Below, piece after piece: positions 1 through 11,600 of a DNA stretch of 27,186 nt. The notes under the pieces are model-generated. The model was not told where the DNA came from and made no database searches. It worked only from the letters and a program-made list of their open reading frames with translations. Where the stretch lies: positions 2,833 to 30,018 of the IMG/VR virus record IMGVR_UViG_3300023278_002664. One strand, 5' to 3'. The stretch comes from a virus. How positions within the stretch are numbered: position 1 is the first letter of the stretch; each line of letters opens with the position of its first letter. The position numbers were made by a program, and so were the translations under genes.

Positions 1-426
1 TTAGGAACTGGACAAGATAGTTCATATTCAATCGCAATAAGCGACACCAATGAAGATGTATTTTCCAAAAATTTTGATAAAATAATAGAAAAAGCTCAAG
101 AAAAACCACTTTCTATAGATTTTGTTTCTCGGGCAGTTACAGATTACCAAGAAGGTAAATATAGATTTGGAATTCAAGCTATGAATGTTAATAACACTGG
201 TTACCATTTTTATGGGGTAATGTATGCCCCAGGAATAACTGAAATAAATGGGGTTTCGTACAAGGAAAATCAAGCCATTCCAATAAAAATACTAAGAGAT
301 TCAAATAATTCACCGGAAAGAATGCTAAATTCAAGCCAAGTAGCTGGTTTTATCTCTAACTCCCAAACATTAGCAACTTCTCTTTTTACCGAATTCTTAG
401 AGCAAGAGTTAAATAAATTCCAATAA
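1..426 (+). CDS. Unknown protein, 5'-truncated by window edge (C-terminal 141 aa)
   Basis: The reading frame is open from the first base of the window (frame 1) to a TAA at 424-426. The gene therefore begins upstream, and the internal ATG at 181 should not be taken as its start. The visible 141 residues are mixed alpha/beta, with no Cys, signal peptide or membrane segment. The tail is helical (about the last 35 residues). I recognise no domain. It lies 23 nt upstream of the first giant virion-type gene on the same strand, so it probably belongs to the same late or virion transcription unit. The role is unknown. Confidence 0.75.
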   Translation, partial: LGTGQDSSYSIAISDTNEDVFSKNFDKIIEKAQEKPLSIDFVSRAVTDYQEGKYRFGIQAMNVNNTGYHFYGVMYAPGITEINGVSYKENQAIPIKILRDSNNSPERMLNSSQVAGFISNSQTLATSLFTEFLEQELNKFQ

Positions 427-449
427 ATCAATAACCAATAGAATACACT

Positions 450-3400
450 ATGCCAATCAATAATACTACAGGTTTCGGTTTTACACAGGAGAGCCCTTAT
501 TCAGAAGAAGCTCAAAATACACCCACTATCAACGACTATATTGATGAGTATTTGGGTAATACACCTGCTAAAAATCAGCCAATATCTCCAATAGCAAATG
601 GATTTTTTGCACCACCTAAAAGCCAAAAACAAGAGGGTGTAAGAGAATTTGATTTGGTAAAAAGAGATGTACCAGTAGAGGCAATCTACGACAGATTAAG
701 TGATGGTTCTTACTCAAAGAAGTATGATAATTATAAAAGTGCTTTTGGTAATGAAGATAGATTAGCAAAAGAACAATCAGGTTGGGACCAATTCTTAAAT
801 GGTGTTTCAAAGAACTTGATAAAAGTAGGAACATATGCTCTAGACTCAACTGTAGGTTTAGCATATGGAATATATAATGGGTTGGCCAATCAAGAGTTCA
901 ACAAAGTGTGGGATAATGGTTTCTCAAACTACCTAGATGATATCAACAAGCAACTAGACAATGCAATGCCAAACTACTACTCTGATGAGCAAAAAGCTAT
1001 GGGAGTACTAGAAAGTATGACAACAATGAACTTTTGGGCTAATGACTTTGCTGGAGGTTTAGCATTTGTCGGTGGGGCCGTACTTCCATCTGTTGTAACC
1101 GGTGCCGTTCTTGGACCAACAACATTGGGAACAAAATTAGCTAGAGCAGGTGCCAGTAGTACATTTAAAGCTGGAGCAAAAGAGGCTGCTGAAGCTACTG
1201 CAAAAACTGCTCTTGGTAAAGGTGCAAGTAGTACATTAAAATCTATAGATGAGTTCACCAAATTTTCTAAAGGTAGAGATATTGTGAGAGGTGGACATAG
1301 AGCTATATTAGGAGAACAAGTAGGAGATATAACTTCTACTATTGCATTTCTTGGAAGGTCATCTGCTTTCGAGGCAGGAATGGAAGCAAGACATAACTTA
1401 CATCAAAGTGTAGATATGTTCTATTCTGATTTTAAAGAGAAAAACGGAAGAGACCCAAGCCCAGAAGAGATAAGCGAATTTATGGAAAGTGCTGTAAACG
1501 CAGGTAATTCTGTATTTATATCAAACATGGCAATTTTAGGAGTATCTAATTCAGTGATGTTTGGGAGATCCCTTGGCTTAGGAAAAATACCTGGTATAAA
1601 ACAAGGACTAGAGTTTACAAATAAAATAGGAAATAGAGTAATAGGTCTTGGAACTAAAGCTGATAAAGCTGGAAAACTTTCAATGAGAGGTGCTAACAAG
1701 GCACAGAAGTTCTTAGGTAATGCCTATTTAATTGGCAGAAAACCATTCTACGAAGGTTTTTTCGAAGAGGGATTGCAAGGTGTAGCAGGTAGCAGTATGC
1801 AAGCTTACCTAGAAACCCTTTACGACCCAAATGCTACAGAAGCAGAATCAATGTTCAGTATGTTACCTGATGCTTTTGTTAAGCAGTATACTGAGAAAGA
1901 AGGAATGAAAGAGGTAGTTATAGGAATGCTTATCGGTATGGTAGGTGGTTCTGTATCAAACCCTAAGTCAATAAAGAAGGGTACTGCATTCGAAGGGTTC
2001 GGAAAACTTAGTAGGAAATCACTTCAAAAACAAAAAGAAGAATCCTTAAAGTATGCAAATAAGGGCTTAGAAGATATTACTAATCTGAATAGAGCATCTT
2101 CTATTAGAAACTTTGTTAATCTAACAGAGTCGGGTGCAGAAACAGATGTAGAATTAGTTGTTGAAGATTCTTATACAAATTATCAGTTTATAACCTCGCA
2201 AGAGGGAGTAAAGTCTCAATCCAATATGATTGCTGATTATGATGCAGTAATTGATAATATGGAGCTTAATGATGAACAAAAAGAGTTACTAGATAATTCA
2301 GAAGTTTCTTTTGACGATTACAAATCACAATTAAAATCCCAGTTTAGACAGAATGTTAAGGATTACAGCTTTGCAAAAAAGACCATAAATGCATTAGGTA
2401 TAGATTCAGTAGAACTTCCAAACGGAGAGAAAAGACAGATAAAAGATGCAGCAATATATAATTTATACTTAGGAAAAAGATCACTAGAAGCAGCTGAGCA
2501 AGTGTCTAAGCAAATAGAACAAATTGTTGGACAAGATGTATTATTTAGCCATATGATGTTTTTTGAAAATCTTTCTGAAGATAAAAAATCAAAAGTAAAA
2601 GAAAGAAGAGAAAAAACCAAAAGGTTAGAATATCTAAGAGAAAAGGCTAGAGAGTATGGTACATGGTTATCTACGAATAGAAGACCTGAAAGATTAAAGA
2701 GAGATTTAAAAACAGATACTCTTGATAAAAAAGTAAAAGATTATTCTGAAAGACTAGTATTAGTAAACCAACAAACTGCAGAATTACAAAGGGAGATCGA
2801 CCAACTTGACGAAGTTTTAAGTAGTGAATTTAGAAATTCAGAATTTTCTCTTGATGAGAAATTGAAACCACTAACATCTGGTGGTGTAAGTGTAGTAGAA
2901 TCTTTAGAAGAAATTACAAAGCTAGAAAAATATATAAATGATTTAAAGTCAACCGGAAATAGTTTTGAATCCGAGTCCTTAAAGTACTTAGTAACTCAGT
3001 TTAAGACATTAGCTAATCACCATAGAAATACGGTGAATATGGTAAGAGATTTATATGAAACTGACTACTTTTCCAGTGAAAATGGAAGAAGTCTAATTCA
3101 GTCTCTATCTGGTAAAAAATACCAAATGTCTGAGGACTTTAAGAAATTACTAAGAGATAATGATAATTCAATAGATAAGGCATTAAATAAAGTTGGCTTG
3201 AGAAATGGTTTAATCAACTTAAGTGCAAATGAAGTATTTAAAGAGATTCTTGAGGAAAATGGTGAAATATCAGAAAGGCAGAAGTATAAGATAGAGTCTA
3301 TGTTTAGGCTAATTTTTGCTAAAAATGATGCGGTTAGTGCTGCCATGTCTATATCAAATAAAAATAGTACCATAACAACATCAGCCGAAAAAGTGGCTGA

Positions 3401-5633
3401 AAAGAGAACACCACTAGATGGTGATACAATAGCAATAAGAGAGGGGTTAGACTTAGAATTAGAAGACCTAACTTCCCTTGATAAGATAAACGAAGCAATC
3501 GCTAAGATAACAGCAGCTATTGATAATGTAGTATCAAGAGAAGAAATTAACGAGGAAAGAATAGCAGATTTAAACAGAAAGAAAGAAGAGCTTGAAGCAC
3601 TAAAAGAAAAAGCTAAAACTGACACTGTAACATCTGAAGAGTTGTTATTAACATCTCTAAAGCAAGACTTAAGAGAAGAAGAAAATAGAATAAAACAAGG
3701 AGTTGGAAATGAAGAAATACTCCAGGGTATAAAAGATGAGATAGCAAAATTAGAGCAAGCTATAAAAGAAGATGAAGTTACAGAGGCTAGAGATGAAGAA
3801 ATATCAAGAATCGATGAAGACATAAAGATTATCGAGGAAGAGATTGAATCGTTAAAGAAGCCTTTTAAAATTACTCAATCTGAAGATTACCTAAGATACT
3901 TAGAGTTAGCCAAAGAGAAAGAGAATAGAAACTTAACGAATGAAGAAAAATTAGAGTTTGAGGCCCTTGAAAGAGAAATTGACCAATGGTTAATGTTTAC
4001 AGGTGCCGTTTACCAAGGATTCAGATTAAGTGATTTAATTAGAGAGAAAGCTCTATTAGAGGAGATAGATGTAGCAGAAGGGGGAGATGTATCAACTGTT
4101 GAAAAGAATGATACAGAAGTTAAGGAGGAATACTTTGAAGACACTGGTTCAAACGCTAATTACAAATATTCTTTAACTTATGATGTCGTAGTTGCATCCG
4201 GAACTAAAGATGGCGTAAAATTACATAATATTAGTCTTGAACAAGTTGAAGAAAAAATCGGCTTTAAGATTGATCCTTCAACCGTAACTAGAGACGAAAA
4301 AGGTAACATAATACTATCTCTTGGAACTATAAACAGAATAAATACAGAATCTAATCTAAGAATACTCCCAGATGGTGGTACATATAGTATTGTAATGGAG
4401 TTACTTCCTTCAGCAAAAGAAGGAGACCCCAACAGACTATATCCCCTAAAAAGTCAATTCTCTGAAGAATTTAATAATTCAGAAGGTCACGACATTGATG
4501 CTATATACGACATTGATGCAGGAGACCAAGTAGTATTACAGATAGACCCAAAAGACCCATACAACGCTGAACTTATAGAGGAATATAAAGCAGCTGAAAC
4601 TGATGAGCAAAGAGAAGAAGTTAAAGACAAAATCAAAAAGAAGCTTCTCATTAGAGCAACGGTTAGAGTAACGGATTCTGAAGGGAATTCATATCAAGCC
4701 CACGTTGGGACATTGAAAGGATTCAACAATGGTAGAAAGGATAAAGATAGCGATGTAACATTTGAAGCTATGAGATCCGCTATAGTAGACAACGAAGCTC
4801 AATTTGAGGAATTCCTAAAAGGAGAATCTAAGTTTGATGTAACTGTTGAAACTACTAAGGTAGACGAAGAGGGTAATAACACATTTGAAGAACCAAACAT
4901 AACTGTAACAAAAACATTACTAGGAAGAATAAACTACAATTTCTATGAAACAGAAAATGGTTTGGTAGTTAGAGAAAAAGGAGTTACAGAGGAAGAAGCT
5001 AAAAGTGTAATTGATATAGGCTATATGGTTGGAGATGATGTTAAGACAAAGAACGGAACATCACCAAGACTATCCTATTTATCTAAATTAAAAAAATCTG
5101 GTAAAAAAGTACCATTTGTTGTAGTTAGAAGAGGTATGCACGATGTTGCAATTCCTGTGAATGTGAATGAGAGAATGTCATCTAGCACACAAGAATTTGA
5201 AGATATCTGGAACTCTGATACAAATATGGACGATAAGATATTTGCACTTAATAGATACCTTGCAGATAAAGGTATTAATATCAAAGTGGCTGGTAAAGGA
5301 TTCTCACTTCTAGATAAAGAGACACATACACAAGAGTTTTTTGATCAGAAACTTGCAGAATTGAAAAATATGAAGTACTTTTACGACTTAGATAATTGGG
5401 TTAAGAAAGGTACTGATATGGTGGAAACTTTGGTGAATGAAGTAAGAGTAAACTTTGATTTAGCAAATCCTATACACTCTCCAAAGTTAGTATTAAACTA
5501 CAGCCAGATTGACTTGGCAAACCCATCTGCAATATTATCAGATACTAATATAGCAGACTCTCAAGATAATTCAGCTAAGATATCTAAAAGACTCTTAGAT
5601 GAAATAGAAGAGAACAAAGAAGATGATTGTTAA
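450..5633 (+). CDS. Giant putative internal virion / ejected (cargo) protein, 1727 aa
   Basis: A single uninterrupted frame of 1727 codons. The start ATG at 450 follows an A-rich leader with no Shine-Dalgarno motif, like the other genes here. Seen in the sequence: a polar N-terminus; a Gly/Ala/Val-rich hydrophobic stretch at residues about 195-228 (begins NFWANDFAGG); a second short hydrophobic segment at about 489-500 (VVIGMLIGMVGG); Glu/Lys-rich coiled-coil segments at about 715-795 and 1010-1140; and a beta-rich C-terminal third from about 1240. No catalytic motif was recognised. Proteins with the hydrophobic NFWA-type segment in an otherwise soluble giant chain recur, to my knowledge, among crAss-like and related Bacteroidota phages. 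Such proteins are packaged in the virion and may be ejected, by analogy with T7 internal core proteins. The protein ends with a lone Cys (DDC). The ejection role is inference from size, context and amphipathic segments. Confidence 0.6.
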   Translation: MPINNTTGFGFTQESPYSEEAQNTPTINDYIDEYLGNTPAKNQPISPIANGFFAPPKSQKQEGVREFDLVKRDVPVEAIYDRLSDGSYSKKYDNYKSAFGNEDRLAKEQSGWDQFLNGVSKNLIKVGTYALDSTVGLAYGIYNGLANQEFNKVWDNGFSNYLDDINKQLDNAMPNYYSDEQKAMGVLESMTTMNFWANDFAGGLAFVGGAVLPSVVTGAVLGPTTLGTKLARAGASSTFKAGAKEAAEATAKTALGKGASSTLKSIDEFTKFSKGRDIVRGGHRAILGEQVGDITSTIAFLGRSSAFEAGMEARHNLHQSVDMFYSDFKEKNGRDPSPEEISEFMESAVNAGNSVFISNMAILGVSNSVMFGRSLGLGKIPGIKQGLEFTNKIGNRVIGLGTKADKAGKLSMRGANKAQKFLGNAYLIGRKPFYEGFFEEGLQGVAGSSMQAYLETLYDPNATEAESMFSMLPDAFVKQYTEKEGMKEVVIGMLIGMVGGSVSNPKSIKKGTAFEGFGKLSRKSLQKQKEESLKYANKGLEDITNLNRASSIRNFVNLTESGAETDVELVVEDSYTNYQFITSQEGVKSQSNMIADYDAVIDNMELNDEQKELLDNSEVSFDDYKSQLKSQFRQNVKDYSFAKKTINALGIDSVELPNGEKRQIKDAAIYNLYLGKRSLEAAEQVSKQIEQIVGQDVLFSHMMFFENLSEDKKSKVKERREKTKRLEYLREKAREYGTWLSTNRRPERLKRDLKTDTLDKKVKDYSERLVLVNQQTAELQREIDQLDEVLSSEFRNSEFSLDEKLKPLTSGGVSVVESLEEITKLEKYINDLKSTGNSFESESLKYLVTQFKTLANHHRNTVNMVRDLYETDYFSSENGRSLIQSLSGKKYQMSEDFKKLLRDNDNSIDKALNKVGLRNGLINLSANEVFKEILEENGEISERQKYKIESMFRLIFAKNDAVSAAMSISNKNSTITTSAEKVAEKRTPLDGDTIAIREGLDLELEDLTSLDKINEAIAKITAAIDNVVSREEINEERIADLNRKKEELEALKEKAKTDTVTSEELLLTSLKQDLREEENRIKQGVGNEEILQGIKDEIAKLEQAIKEDEVTEARDEEISRIDEDIKIIEEEIESLKKPFKITQSEDYLRYLELAKEKENRNLTNEEKLEFEALEREIDQWLMFTGAVYQGFRLSDLIREKALLEEIDVAEGGDVSTVEKNDTEVKEEYFEDTGSNANYKYSLTYDVVVASGTKDGVKLHNISLEQVEEKIGFKIDPSTVTRDEKGNIILSLGTINRINTESNLRILPDGGTYSIVMELLPSAKEGDPNRLYPLKSQFSEEFNNSEGHDIDAIYDIDAGDQVVLQIDPKDPYNAELIEEYKAAETDEQREEVKDKIKKKLLIRATVRVTDSEGNSYQAHVGTLKGFNNGRKDKDSDVTFEAMRSAIVDNEAQFEEFLKGESKFDVTVETTKVDEEGNNTFEEPNITVTKTLLGRINYNFYETENGLVVREKGVTEEEAKSVIDIGYMVGDDVKTKNGTSPRLSYLSKLKKSGKKVPFVVVRRGMHDVAIPVNVNERMSSSTQEFEDIWNSDTNMDDKIFALNRYLADKGINIKVAGKGFSLLDKETHTQEFFDQKLAELKNMKYFYDLDNWVKKGTDMVETLVNEVRVNFDLANPIHSPKLVLNYSQIDLANPSAILSDTNIADSQDNSAKISKRLLDEIEENKEDDC

Positions 5634-5650
5634 AAAATAAAAAATTATAA

Positions 5651-8600
5651 ATGGGCTTAGCTTGTAAGATTGTAAGAACTGATAGTGGTGTTTTAGCACT
5701 AAATGAACAAGGCAAGGTATCAAATCTATACCTAGATTTATTATCCTTTTTTCAGAATGATGAAAAGGCATTGAACTTTTGGGCCCTGACTCACACAGAT
5801 GAATTTAAAACAGCATTTGGTGGGAGATCGGATAACATGTCTGTAGAAGATGTAGTTGCATTTGCCAATGCGGTTCAAATTGAGGAATCTGAATTATCTC
5901 CGTCAGAAAGACATGAGGTTAAATCTATTATGGAATCAAATAACATAGGAGATTTGCAAGAGCTAAGTAACACTCTAAATAGTATATTTAAGCCCAATGG
6001 TTTTATTGACCTAGACATTGATGCTGCAATAGAAAGTGGCATGTATAACCAGGAGGACCTAAAAAATATCAATCTAACAGAAATCAACTCTCTACTAAAT
6101 AAAATAGAAGGTGATTTACAGAAGGGTAGAAACTTCACAGTAGTTCCATCTCAAGATGATGTTGCTGTAATTGATGAAACAAAGAAGACAATACTTGGAA
6201 CATCTTTTCAATTATCAAGAACAGATATTGATAATGACATCATCCCAAGAATTGAATCATTTACACCTGATGTAATTGAGGAAGTGATACAAAATTCTGA
6301 CTTCCAAACTTATGTAGATAAGTTCAATACAGACGAAGAATTTAAGAATAAAGAGATTGAGCGATTTAGTAAGTTATCATCTGTACCAGTACTATCTTTT
6401 ATTGGTGATCAAATAACAGACGAGAATATCTCTTACCATGACCAACTTCTAAACACTATTCCAGCTGAGTTTGATATCGTTGATATCGAATCTGACTTAG
6501 ATTTTATAGAAGAGATACCTGCAGAAAATTGGGTAAACAGTCCTAATGAAATCATAAATGTGCTAAGAGAGGTTGAGCAAACATTAGCCAAAAACAATAT
6601 TGATTTAGTGGGACTATCAAATCTCTATAACAATAGAGAACAAGTTTTATCCTTGATAACTCCTCTAAAGAACATGATTAGAAATACTAATGATGTAACA
6701 ATATTAGAATTCGCTAGAGCTCACGATACAGTATTCCCTCCATCTGAAAATAGATTAGTAAGAGTTATACCAGAAAAGTACAAGGGATTAAATGTCGTAT
6801 CTTTAAATATAAGAAAGACAGATGCAGAATTATATAGAGAACATGGACTAATAAAGTTAGAAGAGGGTCTATACCATAAGGTGCAAAGAATGGATAACAC
6901 CATGGCTGCTTATGAGTATCTATATAGACAACTAGTAGATGGTAAAATGACAATACCATCTCAGTATATTACTGTAAAAGACTATAAGAATCCAAGTAAT
7001 AAGGTAGAAGTTTTAAAGGGAATAACCAACTATGTAAACGCCAGAGAAACTGGCATTACATCAGAATTCCAAGAAGAAATATCCTTATACCAATTAGTAT
7101 TTGATCACAATCCAATTCAAAAACAAGACTTCCGGAAACTATCAACAATTAGAACTAACGAAGAGTATTTGAAAGGGGACTTTGTAGCCGACTTCTATAA
7201 TTATGTGCTAAATGAAAAATTAAATGATACCCCAATGTATAGAGAGGTATTATCTAAATTTAAGTTTACCAATGCTGATATTGTAATTGATGGCTATATA
7301 TCATCTCTAGATGGTATAAACATGCAGCAAGAATTAGAAGACTACTTAAAGTTAAAGAATGGTACATCTTACGAGTTCTTATTCAACAATGGTGAGGGGT
7401 ATTTATTAGAGGATTTTGAAGCTGTAAATAATCCAGAATCTGTTCAACCTTATAAGGGGGAAATTGTAAAAGATGGTGATTATGTTATCACTAATCCACA
7501 ATCTGATATGTTTGTAAATTATGATGGACAACTTTATAGAAAAGTTGGAAAATCATTGAATGCAGATTTATACTTAAAGATATTAGAGGTAAGTAGACCG
7601 GTATACAACACAGCAGAAGCTAACTTCGAATACAATAGAGAAGAAGCAAGAGCTATGCTTGATGCTTATCAAAATGGTATTGATTCTCAAAAAATATCTT
7701 TCCAAGAGTTTAATGAGAGATTAGAAAAAGCCGAGACATCTCCAACTGCAGTACTATTTCAAAGGGATACTACTTGGCAACAGGTGGCAGACTTAGAAAT
7801 AAGTCAAAAAGGATTAAATAACCTAAGAACATCCATAAGAAATAGGGATAGGGATTCTTATACAGCTGAGATACTAGATGAAGTATATAAGGCTATGAAA
7901 GGAGAGGACTTCAATCTTCCGTTTGAATTAGATTTCTTAGCCGATGGTATAACTTACAATGATGTATACAACTTACTAATGCAAGATGAGATATTCGAAA
8001 CAGGAACAGATATTAAGAACTTTATAAGCAACAGACTCTCATCACTCAAACCCTCATCAGTACTATTTCAAAGAGATACTGTAGAAAAGGTAGAAGCTAC
8101 GCCAAAGATTATAACAGATGCGGTTTTAACTAAGTTACAAGAAACAGGCCTAGCAAATAAAGTTTTTGCAATGACTTCTGAAGAGATAAATGCTAAATTA
8201 GAAGAAATCGGATTAACAGAGGAGGTAAGAAAACAAATTATTGCATGGCATGGAACACAAAATCCAGCTAAAAACCTAAAGAAAAAAGATTTTAAAAATC
8301 AGATAAAATATGGAGATTTATTATCAGGAACTTATTTTGGTAATAAGACCATTGCTGCTGGCTTCTCTGGAATATTTAAAGGTTCAACATTATTTAAAGC
8401 GAAGATAGATGAAGCCGGTTTTGAGACCATAGACATGAAAAAAACGACTCCTATGGGTACAGAAGAGTTGATTGAAGTTATAGGACAAGAAAGATATGAT
8501 GATTTATTAGCAAAAAAGAATAGTGGAGAAATAAAAGGAATTATCTTAGAAAATACCTACGAAAAGAATTACCCAATAGGAACCACAACACAATACCTTG

Positions 8601-11600
8601 TATTTGATTCTCAAACAATTACTGTTCTAGATAAATACGTAGGCGATAGGCTAGAAGAAGAGGTAATGGATTCATTTGGTATTGTATATGACCCAAAGAA
8701 CTTATCATTCTCTACAGAGTCTTTAACTGTTACCCCTAATGGATTTGTATATAATGGAGATGTATATTTAAATACAGACAACCCAAGAATACTAAACACA
8801 CAAATTCATGAGTTTGGTCACCTATTTAATTTTTGGGCTAAGGAGAATAGACCAAATCTTTATAGAAAAGGGATACAATTAGTACAAGAACAGGGTCAAG
8901 AGTATATAGATAAAGTAAAAGAATCTCAACCAAATTTAGAAGGAGAAAGATTATACGAAGAAGCCTTAACACAATTAATTGGTGATAAAGGAGAATTAGT
9001 AGTAAACAAAGAAAGAAAATCTGCTATTGGGCAATGGTTAACTGATTTATGGAACTCGATTAAAAACGCTTTGGGCATTACACAATACACAGCAGAAGAG
9101 TTAGAGAATATAACTCTAGAAGAGTTCGCTGAAGCTGTTGCTGTTGACATGTTAAAGGGTACTAAATTCCAAACATCTGAATACACAATACAACCGTTAT
9201 TAGATGAGATGTTTGCTAAGAAAAAAGGTAAAATGGTTAATGTTCAAACAATTAATCAAATTTTAAATCAACCTACAACAAAGGCAATCGAAAAAGAAAT
9301 AATTAGAGAAGTTTTAAATCTAGAAGGCTTTAGAGGTAAAACACAAATACCTTTTGATGAATTTAAAGGGGAGGTAAACGCTAGAATAATGCCATTAGAT
9401 GTTATAGAAAGTAAGACCTATTCAGATTATGGTTCAGATAATGTTGGAGTAGATGTTGGATTCTCTAGTACAAATATTTATAACTCAAAACTCGATCATC
9501 AAATAGATGGTCACTTTAAAGTAGATTTCGATAAGAATCTAGATGGTATAGAATTTAGAATTGTAACACAATCTGGTATACACTATGTTGTAGATAAAAA
9601 CTCTATAATAACACCAGATAATATAGAAGAGGAAGCATACTTTATGTCACCCTCTTTAGAGATGGTCAAATTTATATGGATTGAGAATTATTATAAAACT
9701 AGAAAGATAAATAGTGGACAATTTGGACACACTAGGGTTTGGAGAGAGTCTGGTACAAAAGATAGTTACGTTGCTGAAATCCAATCTGACTCTTACCAAA
9801 ATGCCAAGGCTGTAGATATGGTATTAACTAACTATAAAAATAATCCACAAGATTTAAACTCTAAGCAAAAACCTATTTATAAAAAGATTAAAGAGGCTGA
9901 GAAGTTAATCAATGATATTGAATCTAGTGCTCTAGATACTGAGGAACATAAAGTAAAAGAGCTTTATGATAATATATCACAAACCCTTAAATCAATTAAT
10001 GAAGACAAGCAAATCATAAAAAACCTAAAAAAGTCAATAGAGGAGGCAAAACAAGAAAATAGACCTTTTGATGCTATAGAGAATCAACTTTATATTGTAG
10101 AGGATAGACTTAATAGAAAAGAAATAGTAGCAAAATCATATATGCAGTTAGTTATAGGGGATAAAGTAGAACCTATCTATCTTGAAAAAGAATCTTTCTC
10201 AGATTCCTATGTTCTTCCGTACCAAAATATTTCTTTCAGATTTAATGAATACATCAAATTCCCTGGTAGGCCAGAATTAGAACAAAAGATAGCTAAATTA
10301 AAAGATGCACAAATGACTGTTAGGAATAACAGAGACTACGACAGAATCGAATCTGAAATTAGCGATTTAAATGAAGAATTAAGAAAAAGATCATATCTGT
10401 ACAGATTACAGAATAGCGGAGAGGTATTTACCTCATTAGAAGATGCTGTATCCTATTATGAAAAAAATATTTTACCCACAATTAAGCCAGATAAACAATT
10501 ATATACTAAGTACTTCAACGCTAAAAAAGATTTACCAAACTTAAAAAATAGCTTACTTGACAATGCAAGTTTAAGAGATAAACAATTCATTGCTCATCGT
10601 AAAAATTACACAGAGCGTTTATTAAGAGAGGAAATTAAAAGAAACGCAGAATTAGGCATGGAAACACTGGCAATACCAACACCTAGAACATTAGCGTTAA
10701 TTGAGGGCTATGTGTCTGCTGACGAGCTCAACTTACAACCTTATGTAATTACAAAAATAAATAGTAGATATAGTGATCTGCTAGAGAATGGTGATACTAT
10801 AGAATATTTGGATGAAGAATATACAGTTTTTAATACAAACTCAACTAATTTTGAAGCAGTTCCTACTGATAAAATTAATCAATTTAATATAGATGATTTT
10901 GTTAACCAAGAAGCCGATTTTTACGCTGATAATGACTCTAGTGAAGTTTATTCAGAGTTGAAAGATAAAGATTTATTTACAAAAGAATCTTGGGATGAAT
11001 TTAAAGAATCTTCTAACTACGAATATCTACTTCCAGAACTAGAGGATATTTCTGAACTAATTGATGAAGAATCAGAAACATATAGGTTGGATAAAGATAA
11101 AATATATGATGCCATAAGAGAGTATCATTTTGAATATATATGGTCCGAAGGGGTCACTGCAACATTAGAAAACCAGGGTTATACAGTATTATATGAGGAC
11201 GATTACACTATATATACCACAGAGTACAACGTATATCCAGAAATACTACAACAACCTGACCAATACGCAGAAGCAGCTAGTGTTGAAGAATTTAATATGG
11301 AAGATATAGATGAAAATTATCAAGGTATATTAAAAAGATATGAAAAGACAATTGACTTCTTTAAAAAAGAAAGAGGTGAAAACATAGAAACAATTACTGA
11401 CAGTAAAGGTAACGAGTGGGTTAGGACAAAATTAACATCTGAGGATGCGATATCCCCTGTAATAGCCTTTCAAATAGAAACGCCATCTGTTAAGAATATT
11501 CCCAACATTATTTCAAATAAGAAAAGTGATATAGCTACAACTATCGAATCATCTTTCGAGATGCTTACCCCTACAGAAGAAGAAACTAGAAATAAAGTGG

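Noticed and set aside
181-426. An 81-aa gene starting at the ATG at 181
   Set aside because: The same frame is open all the way to base 1, so the ATG is internal to a longer gene cut by the window edge.
3098-3823. 241-codon open frame on the minus strand
   Set aside because: It lies opposite the Glu/Lys-rich coiled coil of the 1727-aa gene. The Ser/Leu/Phe-rich translation is the expected shadow of GAA/AAA-rich coding DNA.
6008-6022. DLDID (residues 120-124 of the 1987-aa protein) as the RNA polymerase catalytic motif
   Set aside because: It lies in a helical N-terminal linker (GFIDLDIDAAIESG) with no surrounding beta-barrel pattern and far from where the catalytic motif sits in crAss RNA polymerases. 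It looks like chance.
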